Assembly (NCBI GenBank): GCA_964586455.1 | Contig: CAZPHV010000011.1 | Span: forward strand, 1 to 64,000 | DNA: 64,000 nucleotides | From: Aquimonas sp964586455 | GTDB lineage: Bacteria > Pseudomonadota > Gammaproteobacteria > Xanthomonadales > Xanthomonadaceae | Direction of reading: 5' to 3' | Shown: piece after piece, positions 50,061 through 58,279 of the stretch | Position numbering within the stretch: the first letter of the stretch is position 1 | Layout of the letters: every line of letters begins with the position of its first letter | Made by a program: the position numbers and the translations under genes | Notes under the pieces: model-generated | Databases searched by the model: none | Seen by the model: the letters and a program-made list of their open reading frames with translations, nothing else | Told to the model about the DNA's origin: nothing

Positions 50061-53000
50061 ATGAGCGAAGCCCGCGAGCTGTACCGTTTCCCCACCACGT
50101 TCAGTCAGCGCCAGCTCTGGTACGTGCAGGCCACCGCAGCCGAGACCACGGCCTACAACATCCCCTTCGCCTTCACCCTGCGCGGTGTGCTGCACATCGC
50201 GGCGCTGGAACGTGCCGTGGCCGAACTGGTGGCCCGACACGACGCTCTGCGCACCGTGTTCGAGGTGCACGGCGAGGAGGTCCGGCAGGTGGTCGACATG
50301 GGCCTGCGGGTGCCGCTGGAACAGATCGATCTGAGCGCGCTCGACGCTGATGCGCGCGCTCGCGCCCTTGCCGATGCGCGCGCGCGCATCGCCTGCCATG
50401 TGTTTGATCTGGCGCAGCCGCCGCTGCTGGTGCTGCGCCTGCTGAAGCTTGGCGAACGTGAGCATGTGCTGCTGCTGTGCGTGCATCACATCGTGATGGA
50501 TCACCTGTCGGTACTGGCGTTCGGGCGTGAGCTCGGCGAGCTCTACGCAGCCTTCCGCAGTGGCCGTGCGCCTGCCGCGCATTCCGAGGGACTTCAGTAC
50601 CCCGACTTCGCAGTCTGGCAGGCGGAAGCGCTCGACACCGCGGCGATCGAAAGCCGGCTTCCGCACTGGCTTGAATCACTGGCCGGTTTTCCGCACCAGC
50701 TCGAACTGCCAACCGACCACGCGCGCCCGCCGCTGCAGAGTTTCGAAGGCGAGGAGCTGCGCGTGGCCTTCAGTGCTGACAGCAGCCGCGCGTTGCGAAG
50801 CTTCGCGCAGGCCGAGCAGCAGACCCTGTTCACCGTGGTGCTGGCGGGCTTGGGCCTGCTGCTGCGCGGCTATACGGGGCAAGACCGCGTCATTGTCGGG
50901 TGCCCGTTCGCCAATCGCGGCGCGGAGGAGCTTGAGCAGGTCATGGGCCTGTTCATGAACCTGCTGCCGGTCGGGCTGGCGATCGATCCGCAGCAGAGTT
51001 TCAGCGCGCTGGTACGCGATGCGCGCCGGCAGATGATGAAAGCCCAGGGCGTGCAGGACACGCCATTTGAAAAGATCGTGCAGGCGCTCGGCGTGCAGCG
51101 CGACGCCGCGCGCAACCCGCTGGTGCAAGCCTGGTTCACCTTCCAGGACGCGCCCATGGCGCTAACGCTGGAAGGCCTTGAGGTGGACAGCGAGCCGCTG
51201 CCGAACGGTGGCGCCAAGCTCGATCTCTCGTTCTGGTTCTGGGACGACGGCACGCAGATCCAGGGCCTGATCGAGTACGACAGCGCACTGTTCGAGCGCG
51301 CCCGCATCGAGCGCCTGGCCCAGCGGCTTGAGGTCGTGCTGATGCAGGCGGTGTCCGCGCCACAGCGGCCGGTCGCCGGGATCAGCCTGATCGCCGAGGC
51401 CGAGCGCGCCGAGCTTGATGCTGTGAGTCGAGCGCCTGCGCCCGCGCGCGACTGGCGCAGCCCGCATACGGTCTTCTTCGAGCGCGCACTGAGTACGCCT
51501 GAGGCGCTGGTGCTGGAGGCCTGCGACGGACACTTCACGGCCGCGCAGCTGGCCGCGCGTGCCGATGCCATCGCGGAAGCCCTGACCGCACGCGGCGTCG
51601 GTGCCGGTGATGTCGTCGGCGTCGCAGTGGGGCGTCATAGTGACTTGATCGCAGCACTGCTCGGCGTGCTGCGCGCAGGAGCGGCCTGGTTGCCGCTCGA
51701 TCCCGACCTTCCGGCCGAGCGTCTGCGCTACATGCGCGCAGACTCGGGCGCGCGCTGCGTGCTGGTGGATGCCCACAGCGCAGGCCTGTTCGATGCGGTT
51801 GATGGCTTGAGCCTGGCCTCGCTGCCGCGGACGCCGGGCGCCGGCTTCGTGCCCGCCGAGGAGTCTCCCGATAGCCTGGCCTACGTGATCTACACCTCCG
51901 GCAGCACGGGTCGCCCCAAGGGCGTGCGTATCGCGCGCCGCGCGGTCGGCAACTTTCTGGCCGCGATGGCGGAAGTGCCCGGCTTCGCGCCGGGCCAGCG
52001 CCTGCTGGCGCTGACCACCTATGCCTTCGACATCAGCGTGCTGGAGCTGCTGCTTCCGCTGAACGCAGGTGGCTGTGTGGTGCTGGGTGAGCGCGCGCTG
52101 CTGGAGGCGCCCGGGCGACTGGCTGAGGCCCTGCGCGATCAGCGCATCAACGTATTCCAGGCCACGCCCTCCACCTGGCGATTGCTGAGTGCTGAAGCCT
52201 GGGTGGGCCAGCCTGACCTGATCGCGCTTACCGGTGGTGAGGCCTTGACGCCCGAACTTGCGCAGTGGCTCAAGCCGCGGGTTGGCGCGCTGTGGAATCT
52301 GTATGGCCCGACCGAGACCACGGTCTGGTCCAGCCGGCAGCGCATCGATGAGCTTGAGCCGCAACGCTGCCCGATTGGCCTTCCGATCGCCAGCACCGGC
52401 CTGCATGTCGTCGATGCCCAACTGCAGCGACTGCCCTGGGGCCTGCCCGGTGAGCTGCTGATCACCGGCGCGGGTCTGGCCGAGGGTTATCACGCCCGGC
52501 CTGAACTCACCGCCGAGAAGTTCGTGACCTTGCCCGAGACCGGCGAACGCGCCTATCGCACCGGCGACATCGCGCTGCGTCTGGCTTCCGGCGAACTGGT
52601 GCATCTGGGACGTCGCGACCATCAGGTCAAGCTGCGCGGCTATCGCATTGAGCTTGGCGAGATCGAGGCCGTGCTGTGTGCGCATCCGCAGGTCGAGGCC
52701 GCGGCGCTGGCCGTGCATGGCGATGAGGAGGATCAGCGCCTGCTGGCATGGATCGTGGCGGGTGCAGCAGTGGCGCCCAGCGCGGTCGAACTGCGCGCGT
52801 ACCTGGCCGCGCGGCTGCCGGCCTACATGCTGCCTCAGCAGTTCTCGTTTCTGCCGGCACTACCCCTGCTGCCGAACGGCAAGCTCGACCGCGCCCAGCT
52901 GCCACTGCCGCTGCAGTCCTCCGGTTCGCAGGCCTTGGGTGTCGCCGGATCCAATCCAAATCCCGAGGCCAATCCCAGTCCCACTCCCGAACCCAGCGCG

Positions 53001-53303
53001 GCCGCTGCTACGGTGCTGCAGATCGCGCGCGAACTGCTCGGCAGCCCCGAGGTGCACCTGAGCGACAACTTCTTTGAAGCCGGCGGGCACTCGCTGTTGG
53101 CCCTCACCCTGGCCATGCGCCTGGAGAAAGCGCTGGGCGTGAAGCTCTCACTGTTGGCGATCGCACAGTCCAGCCTCGGCGCGCTGGCCCTGCAGGTAGA
53201 GGCGACCGAGTTCGGAGATTTGCCCACGCCCGCCGCCGCCGAAACCCAGCGCTCGCAGCGGTTGAGCGCGCGGGTGGCGCGCTTGTTCGGCTTCAGTCGT
53301 TGA
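50061..53303 (+). CDS. Nonribosomal peptide synthetase, C-A-T
   Basis: A 1080-residue single-module synthetase. The condensation domain (about 8-440) has His142-His143-Ile-Val-Met-Asp147-His, so the usual Gly of HHxxxDG is His. Adenylation runs about 460-960: Tyr-Thr-Ser-Gly-Ser-Thr-Gly-Arg-Pro-Lys-Gly, Leu-Tyr-Gly-Pro-Thr-Glu-Thr, Tyr-Arg-Thr-Gly-Asp, and the Lys in Asn-Gly-Lys-Leu-Asp-Arg. By eye the specificity code is D-I-L-Q-A-T-L-V-W, related to glycine but changed at two binding-pocket positions. The thiolation Ser is 1011. About 70 residues follow it, with no thioesterase or reductase, so chain release needs another protein. It is co-transcribed with the PKS. Confidence 0.93.
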   Translation: MSEARELYRFPTTFSQRQLWYVQATAAETTAYNIPFAFTLRGVLHIAALERAVAELVARHDALRTVFEVHGEEVRQVVDMGLRVPLEQIDLSALDADARARALADARARIACHVFDLAQPPLLVLRLLKLGEREHVLLLCVHHIVMDHLSVLAFGRELGELYAAFRSGRAPAAHSEGLQYPDFAVWQAEALDTAAIESRLPHWLESLAGFPHQLELPTDHARPPLQSFEGEELRVAFSADSSRALRSFAQAEQQTLFTVVLAGLGLLLRGYTGQDRVIVGCPFANRGAEELEQVMGLFMNLLPVGLAIDPQQSFSALVRDARRQMMKAQGVQDTPFEKIVQALGVQRDAARNPLVQAWFTFQDAPMALTLEGLEVDSEPLPNGGAKLDLSFWFWDDGTQIQGLIEYDSALFERARIERLAQRLEVVLMQAVSAPQRPVAGISLIAEAERAELDAVSRAPAPARDWRSPHTVFFERALSTPEALVLEACDGHFTAAQLAARADAIAEALTARGVGAGDVVGVAVGRHSDLIAALLGVLRAGAAWLPLDPDLPAERLRYMRADSGARCVLVDAHSAGLFDAVDGLSLASLPRTPGAGFVPAEESPDSLAYVIYTSGSTGRPKGVRIARRAVGNFLAAMAEVPGFAPGQRLLALTTYAFDISVLELLLPLNAGGCVVLGERALLEAPGRLAEALRDQRINVFQATPSTWRLLSAEAWVGQPDLIALTGGEALTPELAQWLKPRVGALWNLYGPTETTVWSSRQRIDELEPQRCPIGLPIASTGLHVVDAQLQRLPWGLPGELLITGAGLAEGYHARPELTAEKFVTLPETGERAYRTGDIALRLASGELVHLGRRDHQVKLRGYRIELGEIEAVLCAHPQVEAAALAVHGDEEDQRLLAWIVAGAAVAPSAVELRAYLAARLPAYMLPQQFSFLPALPLLPNGKLDRAQLPLPLQSSGSQALGVAGSNPNPEANPSPTPEPSAAAATVLQIARELLGSPEVHLSDNFFEAGGHSLLALTLAMRLEKALGVKLSLLAIAQSSLGALALQVEATEFGDLPTPAAAETQRSQRLSARVARLFGFSR

Positions 53304-53379
53304 GCAGACGCGCTCGCTTCTGCTCGTGGTTCGCTCGCGCCCAGCTCACCCTGTTCGCCGACAAGCCTCAAGCTTGAAG

Positions 53380-53404
53380 CCCCTCTCCCCTCGTGGGAGA
53401 GGGG
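53380..53404. terminator. Hairpin between convergent NRPS and CheB/CheR genes
   Basis: CCCCTCTCCC (53380-53389) and GGGAGAGGGG (53395-53404) pair over ten bases with a 5-nt loop, between two convergent genes. A G-rich run follows. It could end transcription in both directions. The hairpin at 28316-28340 has nearly the same stem. Confidence 0.6.
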
Positions 53405-53460
53405 TTGGGGAGAGGGGGGGGCACTCCGCCTCAGGAACAGCGCTTTCCGCGCACCGGATC

Positions 53461-56037
53461 TCAGCTCGCGCGCGGCGCCTTGGTCAGATCCAGCAGGGTG
53501 ATCACGACCCCGTCGATAAGGTTGTCGATGCGACGGTAGGGCATCACCCGCACCTGGAACTGGCGGCCGTCATCGGTGCGGATTTCCTTCTCGGACGGCA
53601 GCAGGGTGCGCAGCGTTTCCAGTGCATCCTCGTGCAGCGCCGGGTACTGCAGGCTGCTGGTGAGGTCGCTGAGCGGGCGGCCGATGTCGCTTTCGCGCAG
53701 ATTGACGAGCTTGGCGGCGCGATCGGTATAGCGCCTGACATTGAGGTGCTGGTCCAGAAACAGAATGGCGATCTCGATGCTGTTGAGCACGTTCTTCATG
53801 TCGCTCTGGGCCAGCGCGAGATCGTCCAGCTTGGTCTGCAGCTCGCTGTTGATCGTCTGCAGCTCTTCGTTCATCGACTGCATTTCTTCCTTGGACGTGG
53901 TCAGCTCTTCATTGGCTGACTGCAGCTCCTCGTTGGTGGACTGCAGCTCTTCGTTGGACGACTGCAGCTCCTCGCGGGAGGCGCGAGCCTCTTCGCGCAG
54001 CGACTGGATCTCATCGTGACACTTGCGCAGTTCAGCCTCGTGCGAGGCGGTCAGCGTGCCCTTCGGTCGACGTCGGGTACGGCCGGCGGGCGCGCGCGTG
54101 ACATCACGGAACACCACCAGGGTCATGCCGCGCAGAGGGCCCGGCGCATCGAACGCCTGCAGGGTGACATCCACCACCTGCGCGCCGGCTCCAGTCTGTA
54201 TGTGGAGCTCGTTCAACTGCAGCGGTTCGCCGCGCTCCGCGAGCCCCCGCAAGCCGTCGACCAATGGTCCGCGCAGGCCTTCGCGGGCCATTGCGTGAAT
54301 GTTCCAGTTCGCCTTGCCTGCGGCAGGCTCCAGATAGTTGCCGGTGCGACCGCTGATGTAGACGATGTCGCCATCGCCGTTGATGAGCACCGCGGCGGGG
54401 GCGAAGTTCTGAAGCAGGACATCGTCTGCCGACTTCTGCAGGCCATCGGTGCTGGGTTCGGGCATGGGCGGCGCTGGCATGGGGGATTCCTTGGACGGGC
54501 CGCGCAGCGGCGGGAAAGACTTCAACAGCAGGTCGGGACCGCGGATCGCGCCGTCGTCCTGCCGTTCATAGAGCCGCAGCCTCGCGTTGAGCGGAGCAAA
54601 CAGACGGGTCAGGCGCCCCACGGTTTCAGAGCTGCCCAGCAGCAGCAGGCCTCCGCGCCGCAGGCTGTAGTGAAAAAGTGGCAGCAGCTTGCGCTGCAGC
54701 TCCGGCACGAAATAAATCAGCAGATTGCGGCAGACGATCAGGTCGAGGCGGGTGAAGGGTGGGTCCAGCGCCACATCGTGCTGCGCGAACAGCACCATGT
54801 CGCGGATGCTCTTGCCGATCTCGTAGTAGCTCTGATGCGCTACGAAAAAGCGCTCCAGCCGAGCCGGCGAGACGCTGTCTGCGATGGACAGCGGATAGCG
54901 GCCTCGCCGCGCGGCCTTGATGGCGTCCGGGCTGATGTCGGATGCGAAGATCTGCAGGCTCAGGCCGTGCGGCTGCGGCAACTGATCAAACGCCTCGCTG
55001 AAAGCGATCGCCAGCGAATAGGCCTCTTCGCCGGTGGAACAGCCCACGCTCCAGACCCGCAGGTGCTGCTCGCCGGTGCGTCGTGCAAGCAGATCGGGCA
55101 GGGCGGTGCCGGCCAGATACTCCCAGACCGGCGCATCGCGAAAGAAGCTGGTCACGCCGATCAGCAGCTCCTTGAACAGCAGGTCGGTTTCCTGCGCGTT
55201 GTTCTCAAGAAACTCTGCATAGCCGTCCACCGAGTCGATGGCGTGGATTGCCATGCGCCGCTCGATGCGTCGCTGCAGGGTGCTGGCTTTGTACAGGGTG
55301 AAGTCGTGCCGGGTCCGGCGTCGCAGCAGATCGATGATTTGCTGGAAGGGTGCCGCTTCCGTGCTGGTCGGGGCCGACGTGCGTGGGCCCCGCTGCAGTC
55401 TTGATGAGCGCAGGACCACTTCGAGTATTCGACGCGGCAGTTCCCCCGCTGGCGCAACGACATCAGCGCAGCCCGCGGCGATGGCGCTGCGCGGCATCGA
55501 GTCGAACTGCGCATTGGCGGGTTCTTGAGCGGCGGTCAGCCCACCCACGGCCTTGACCGCCTGCATTCCCAAGGTGCCGTCCGAGCCCATTCCGGACAGC
55601 ACCACCGCCACCGCCTGCTCACCCTGCACGCTGGCCAGGGAGGAGAACAGCACGTTGATTGGCAACCGCATGCCGCGCGGTTCGGCCGGGCGGGTCAACT
55701 TCAACGTGTCGCTGACCATGCTGAGTTCGGTATTGGGCGGGATCACATAGACACTGTTCGCATCGATGTGCATGCCATCGCCGGCCTGACGCACGGGCAT
55801 GGCGGTGATCCGCTGCAGCAGCTCCGGAAGCAGTGCCTTCTGCGTCGGATCAAGATGCTGCACCACGATAAAGGCCAGCCCGCTGTCGATCGGCATCGCG
55901 CAGAAAAACAGCTCCAACGCCTGCAGACCACCCGCAGAAGCGCCAATACCGACCACCCGCACCGGGGCCGGCGACGCATCGTCCAGCGCAGGCGCCGCGG
56001 CGGGCGCGCTGGCAGCTGCAGGGTCTGGGGGGGTCAT
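53461..56037 (-). CDS. CheB-CheR fusion with C-terminal PAS domain
   Basis: An 858-residue chemosensory-type regulator. The CheB methylesterase domain is at about 27-215: Ser in Gly-Ala-Ser-Ala-Gly-Gly, His in Val-Gln-His-Leu-Asp-Pro, Asp in Gly-Met-Gly-Ser-Asp-Gly-Thr. The CheR methyltransferase domain is at about 235-500: Phe-Phe-Arg-Asp, Ser-Val-Gly-Cys-Ser-Thr-Gly-Glu-Glu-Ala-Tyr, Cys-Arg-Asn-Leu-Leu-Ile-Tyr-Phe. A PAS-like region follows near 530-640, then a coiled coil with repeated Glu-Glu-Leu-Gln-Ser heptads, and a last PAS domain. No receiver or histidine kinase domain is present. The start overlaps the PAS gene stop by four bases (ATGA). No receptor, CheA or CheW gene is nearby, so targets are unknown. 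Confidence 0.92.
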   Translation of the reverse strand: MTPPDPAAASAPAAAPALDDASPAPVRVVGIGASAGGLQALELFFCAMPIDSGLAFIVVQHLDPTQKALLPELLQRITAMPVRQAGDGMHIDANSVYVIPPNTELSMVSDTLKLTRPAEPRGMRLPINVLFSSLASVQGEQAVAVVLSGMGSDGTLGMQAVKAVGGLTAAQEPANAQFDSMPRSAIAAGCADVVAPAGELPRRILEVVLRSSRLQRGPRTSAPTSTEAAPFQQIIDLLRRRTRHDFTLYKASTLQRRIERRMAIHAIDSVDGYAEFLENNAQETDLLFKELLIGVTSFFRDAPVWEYLAGTALPDLLARRTGEQHLRVWSVGCSTGEEAYSLAIAFSEAFDQLPQPHGLSLQIFASDISPDAIKAARRGRYPLSIADSVSPARLERFFVAHQSYYEIGKSIRDMVLFAQHDVALDPPFTRLDLIVCRNLLIYFVPELQRKLLPLFHYSLRRGGLLLLGSSETVGRLTRLFAPLNARLRLYERQDDGAIRGPDLLLKSFPPLRGPSKESPMPAPPMPEPSTDGLQKSADDVLLQNFAPAAVLINGDGDIVYISGRTGNYLEPAAGKANWNIHAMAREGLRGPLVDGLRGLAERGEPLQLNELHIQTGAGAQVVDVTLQAFDAPGPLRGMTLVVFRDVTRAPAGRTRRRPKGTLTASHEAELRKCHDEIQSLREEARASREELQSSNEELQSTNEELQSANEELTTSKEEMQSMNEELQTINSELQTKLDDLALAQSDMKNVLNSIEIAILFLDQHLNVRRYTDRAAKLVNLRESDIGRPLSDLTSSLQYPALHEDALETLRTLLPSEKEIRTDDGRQFQVRVMPYRRIDNLIDGVVITLLDLTKAPRAS

Positions 56038-56648
56038 CTGCTCTCGGGCGAGGCCGGGCCAGGAGTGGCCGCAAGCAGGATTGCTCCGCTGGTTGGCCCT
56101 GCGCTTGCTGACAGCTGCCAGCTCTGGCGGTCGCCGGACGCATTGCCGAAGTGGACAGTGCAGTGGGCGTTGTTCGCATCTGCTCGCCGCAGCGCAGCCA
56201 CCATCGAGGCGAGCTGCACTTGGCCGTCGTTCGTGAGGAAGGCACCGAAAGCACGCCCGCACAGTTCTTCGGCGCGGATTCCCAGCAGCTCGGCGCCGGC
56301 TCGATTGGCCTCCTCGATCTGAGCACGTGCATCAAGTACGAAATAGGCGACCGGCGCCTGTTCGAAAAGGGCGCGGTAGCGGGTCAGCTCTTCGGTCAGT
56401 TCGCCCTCACTGGCTTCAAGCTGGGCCTGCTGCAGATCCAGCTCAACCTGATGAACCTGCAACTCGTGCAGCAGCTGCAGTGCATCGGCCGCGCTGTCGG
56501 GTGCACTGGCAAGTCGGTGCAGCAATGTCAGGGCTTCGACGCTGACACCCCAGCCTCGCGTGGGCGGTGCGCTGCCTGCACTCAAGCGCTGCTGCGCGTG
56601 CTGACGAAGGCTGGCTTGCTCGTCCGACGTGGCGATGATCCGGGGCAT
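56034..56648 (-). CDS. PAS domain protein
   Basis: A 204-residue protein. Residues 40-90 form a Leu/Gln/Glu-rich coiled coil. A PAS domain spans about 95-195: Tyr-Arg-Ala-Leu-Phe-Glu-Gln-Ala-Pro-Val-Ala-Tyr-Phe-Val-Leu-Asp, then Asn-Arg-Ala-Gly-Ala-Glu-Leu-Leu-Gly. There is no output domain. It is translationally coupled to the CheB-CheR-PAS gene, and probably acts as its sensory partner. Confidence 0.85.
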   Translation of the reverse strand: MPRIIATSDEQASLRQHAQQRLSAGSAPPTRGWGVSVEALTLLHRLASAPDSAADALQLLHELQVHQVELDLQQAQLEASEGELTEELTRYRALFEQAPVAYFVLDARAQIEEANRAGAELLGIRAEELCGRAFGAFLTNDGQVQLASMVAALRRADANNAHCTVHFGNASGDRQSWQLSASAGPTSGAILLAATPGPASPESR

Positions 56649-57783
56649 GAGTCTCCGATAGCGGTAAGGAAAGCAGATCGCATAGTAGCCCCCGCGGCTG
56701 AACCCGCCACTGTGGCCGCGGAAGTGCGCTGCGAGCACCCGCGCTCTCGGACCTGCTTCCCCCGCGCCTCCTGAGCGTGCTGGTGCTGTCGCTGCAGCCG
56801 AACGTTGGGCCAGGCCGCGCGAAACCGGCGCACCCGAACGAGCGCGACGGCACCCTGGCTGGCGTGTGCATGCGAACGTGCTGGGCGTAACCGTTGAGGC
56901 TTCAGGGGCTGCTCACAAGAAGCAGAAACGTAAGCAGTTGTTTTTCCAAAGAATGCCTGACACGCGACGCGGGGCTGAGAAGCTCTCAAGAAACGGAATC
57001 TCCGTCCCAACATCTTTCACCCTCGCCCCCGCGAAGGCCGGCTGCACTGTCGTGCAGCCACCCAGGGTGGCTTGGAACAGAGGCGAGAACCTCTGGATCC
57101 CCGCCTTCGCGGGGATGACGAACCCATGCTTCTTCGAGAACACCTGGCCCGCCGCGCGGGGCTGAGAAGCTCTCAGGCCGTTGGTTGTCGTCCGAGAGCG
57201 GTTGAGTAGCCCGAATGTTCATCTGGGCGACAATCGTGGCGAGGTCGGTGTCATTGCGTTGTCTTGCCCTCATCCGGGCCAACCGCAGCGGGAAGCGCAT
57301 GAGGCGAGGCGGTCGCTGCGGGCGATCGAGCTCCCCGGTCTGGCCGCGCTGTCTCGAATTCCGTCAGGAAAGGTTCGTCGTAGGTCGGATCTTGATCCGC
57401 CGCCGCGCGGGCTCGAATGTGAGCACTACCCGGCGCGACCGGTTGAGGCGACGTACGGCAGCCGCTTCCGGATTGGCCCAGAGCGCGCATGCGCGATGGC
57501 GGCGGGTCAAGACCCGCCCTACCCAAAAGACTCGCGTCGGGCCAAGGCCCTCTCTACCCAAGAGACTCTCGGCGAGGCAAAGCCCGCTCCACCCCGGAAG
57601 AACCTCGGTGCGAGATCAAGTGCGGTGAGCAAGGCTCTTCGTAGGGCGGATCTTGATCCGCCGCCGCGCCCGCTCGAATGTCAGCACTACCCATCGCGAC
57701 TGGTCGATGTGGCGCGCGGCGGCCGATTCTTGATCCGCGGCCGCCGTCGCGCAGGCGCAGATGCGAAGACCACCCAAGCGCAA
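56649..57783. repeat. Repeat-rich intergenic kilobase
   Basis: No gene is convincing in these 1.1 kb. A 21-base direct repeat (CGCGGGGCTGAGAAGCTCTC plus A) stands at 56968-56988 and 57155-57175. Between them CCCCGCGAAGGC (57027-57038) and GCCTTCGCGGGG (57103-57114) form a long inverted repeat. A related unit (CGGATCTTGATCCGCCGCCG) occurs near 57386 and again near 57647, 261 bases apart, with similar flanks. GGCGGGTCAAGACCCGCC at 57501-57518 is a variant of the palindrome found in the NRPS linker. Confidence 0.75.
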
Positions 57784-58116
57784 CTACAGCAGCGCGTGCG
57801 GAATATCGTCGTAGCGCTTGGAATAGGCGAGGCGTTCGGCGCGGCAGAAGCCGCTGCCCATGGTGAAACTGCGGCAGATGGTTGGGCGCTGGCTGTAGAT
57901 GCTGCAGCACATGTCGATGCGATCCACCGCCACGCACCAGCCGTCCTCGTCGCGCGCCATCACCTCCAGCCCCTCGGGCGTGTGCGTGGTCAGGTGACGC
58001 GGCACGATGTCATCGGGCATCACCACCACAGTCAACCGGCAGCACACCGCCTCGCAGGCGTCGCACTGCACCGTGGGGTCGACCAGGTGGTCATCAGGGA
58101 GAATTTCGAAAGGCAT
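57784..58116 (-). CDS. YkgJ-family cysteine cluster protein
   Basis: A 110-residue cytoplasmic protein with the family pattern Cys-Asp-Ala-Cys-x3-Cys-Cys near residue 18, then Asp-Arg-Ile-Asp-Met-Cys-Cys-Ser-Ile-Tyr, and Arg-Pro-x2-Cys-Arg-Ser-Phe. The cysteines should bind zinc or an iron-sulfur cluster. The role of the family is unsettled. The start at 58116 fits the family length. Confidence 0.9.
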   Translation of the reverse strand: MPFEILPDDHLVDPTVQCDACEAVCCRLTVVVMPDDIVPRHLTTHTPEGLEVMARDEDGWCVAVDRIDMCCSIYSQRPTICRSFTMGSGFCRAERLAYSKRYDDIPHALL

Positions 58117-58279
58117 TGCGGCTCCAGCGGGCGTCTGCGTGTCCGGCCCGGTGCCGATCGCGGCGCGCAGGATCGCACGCCCTGCTGAGCCTTGCATGAA
58201 GCGACGACGCGTGGAGCCCAGCGGTAGCCGCTGGAATCCACGCGCAGTCACCGCGTGATGGTCAGGCCTGCGCGGGCTG

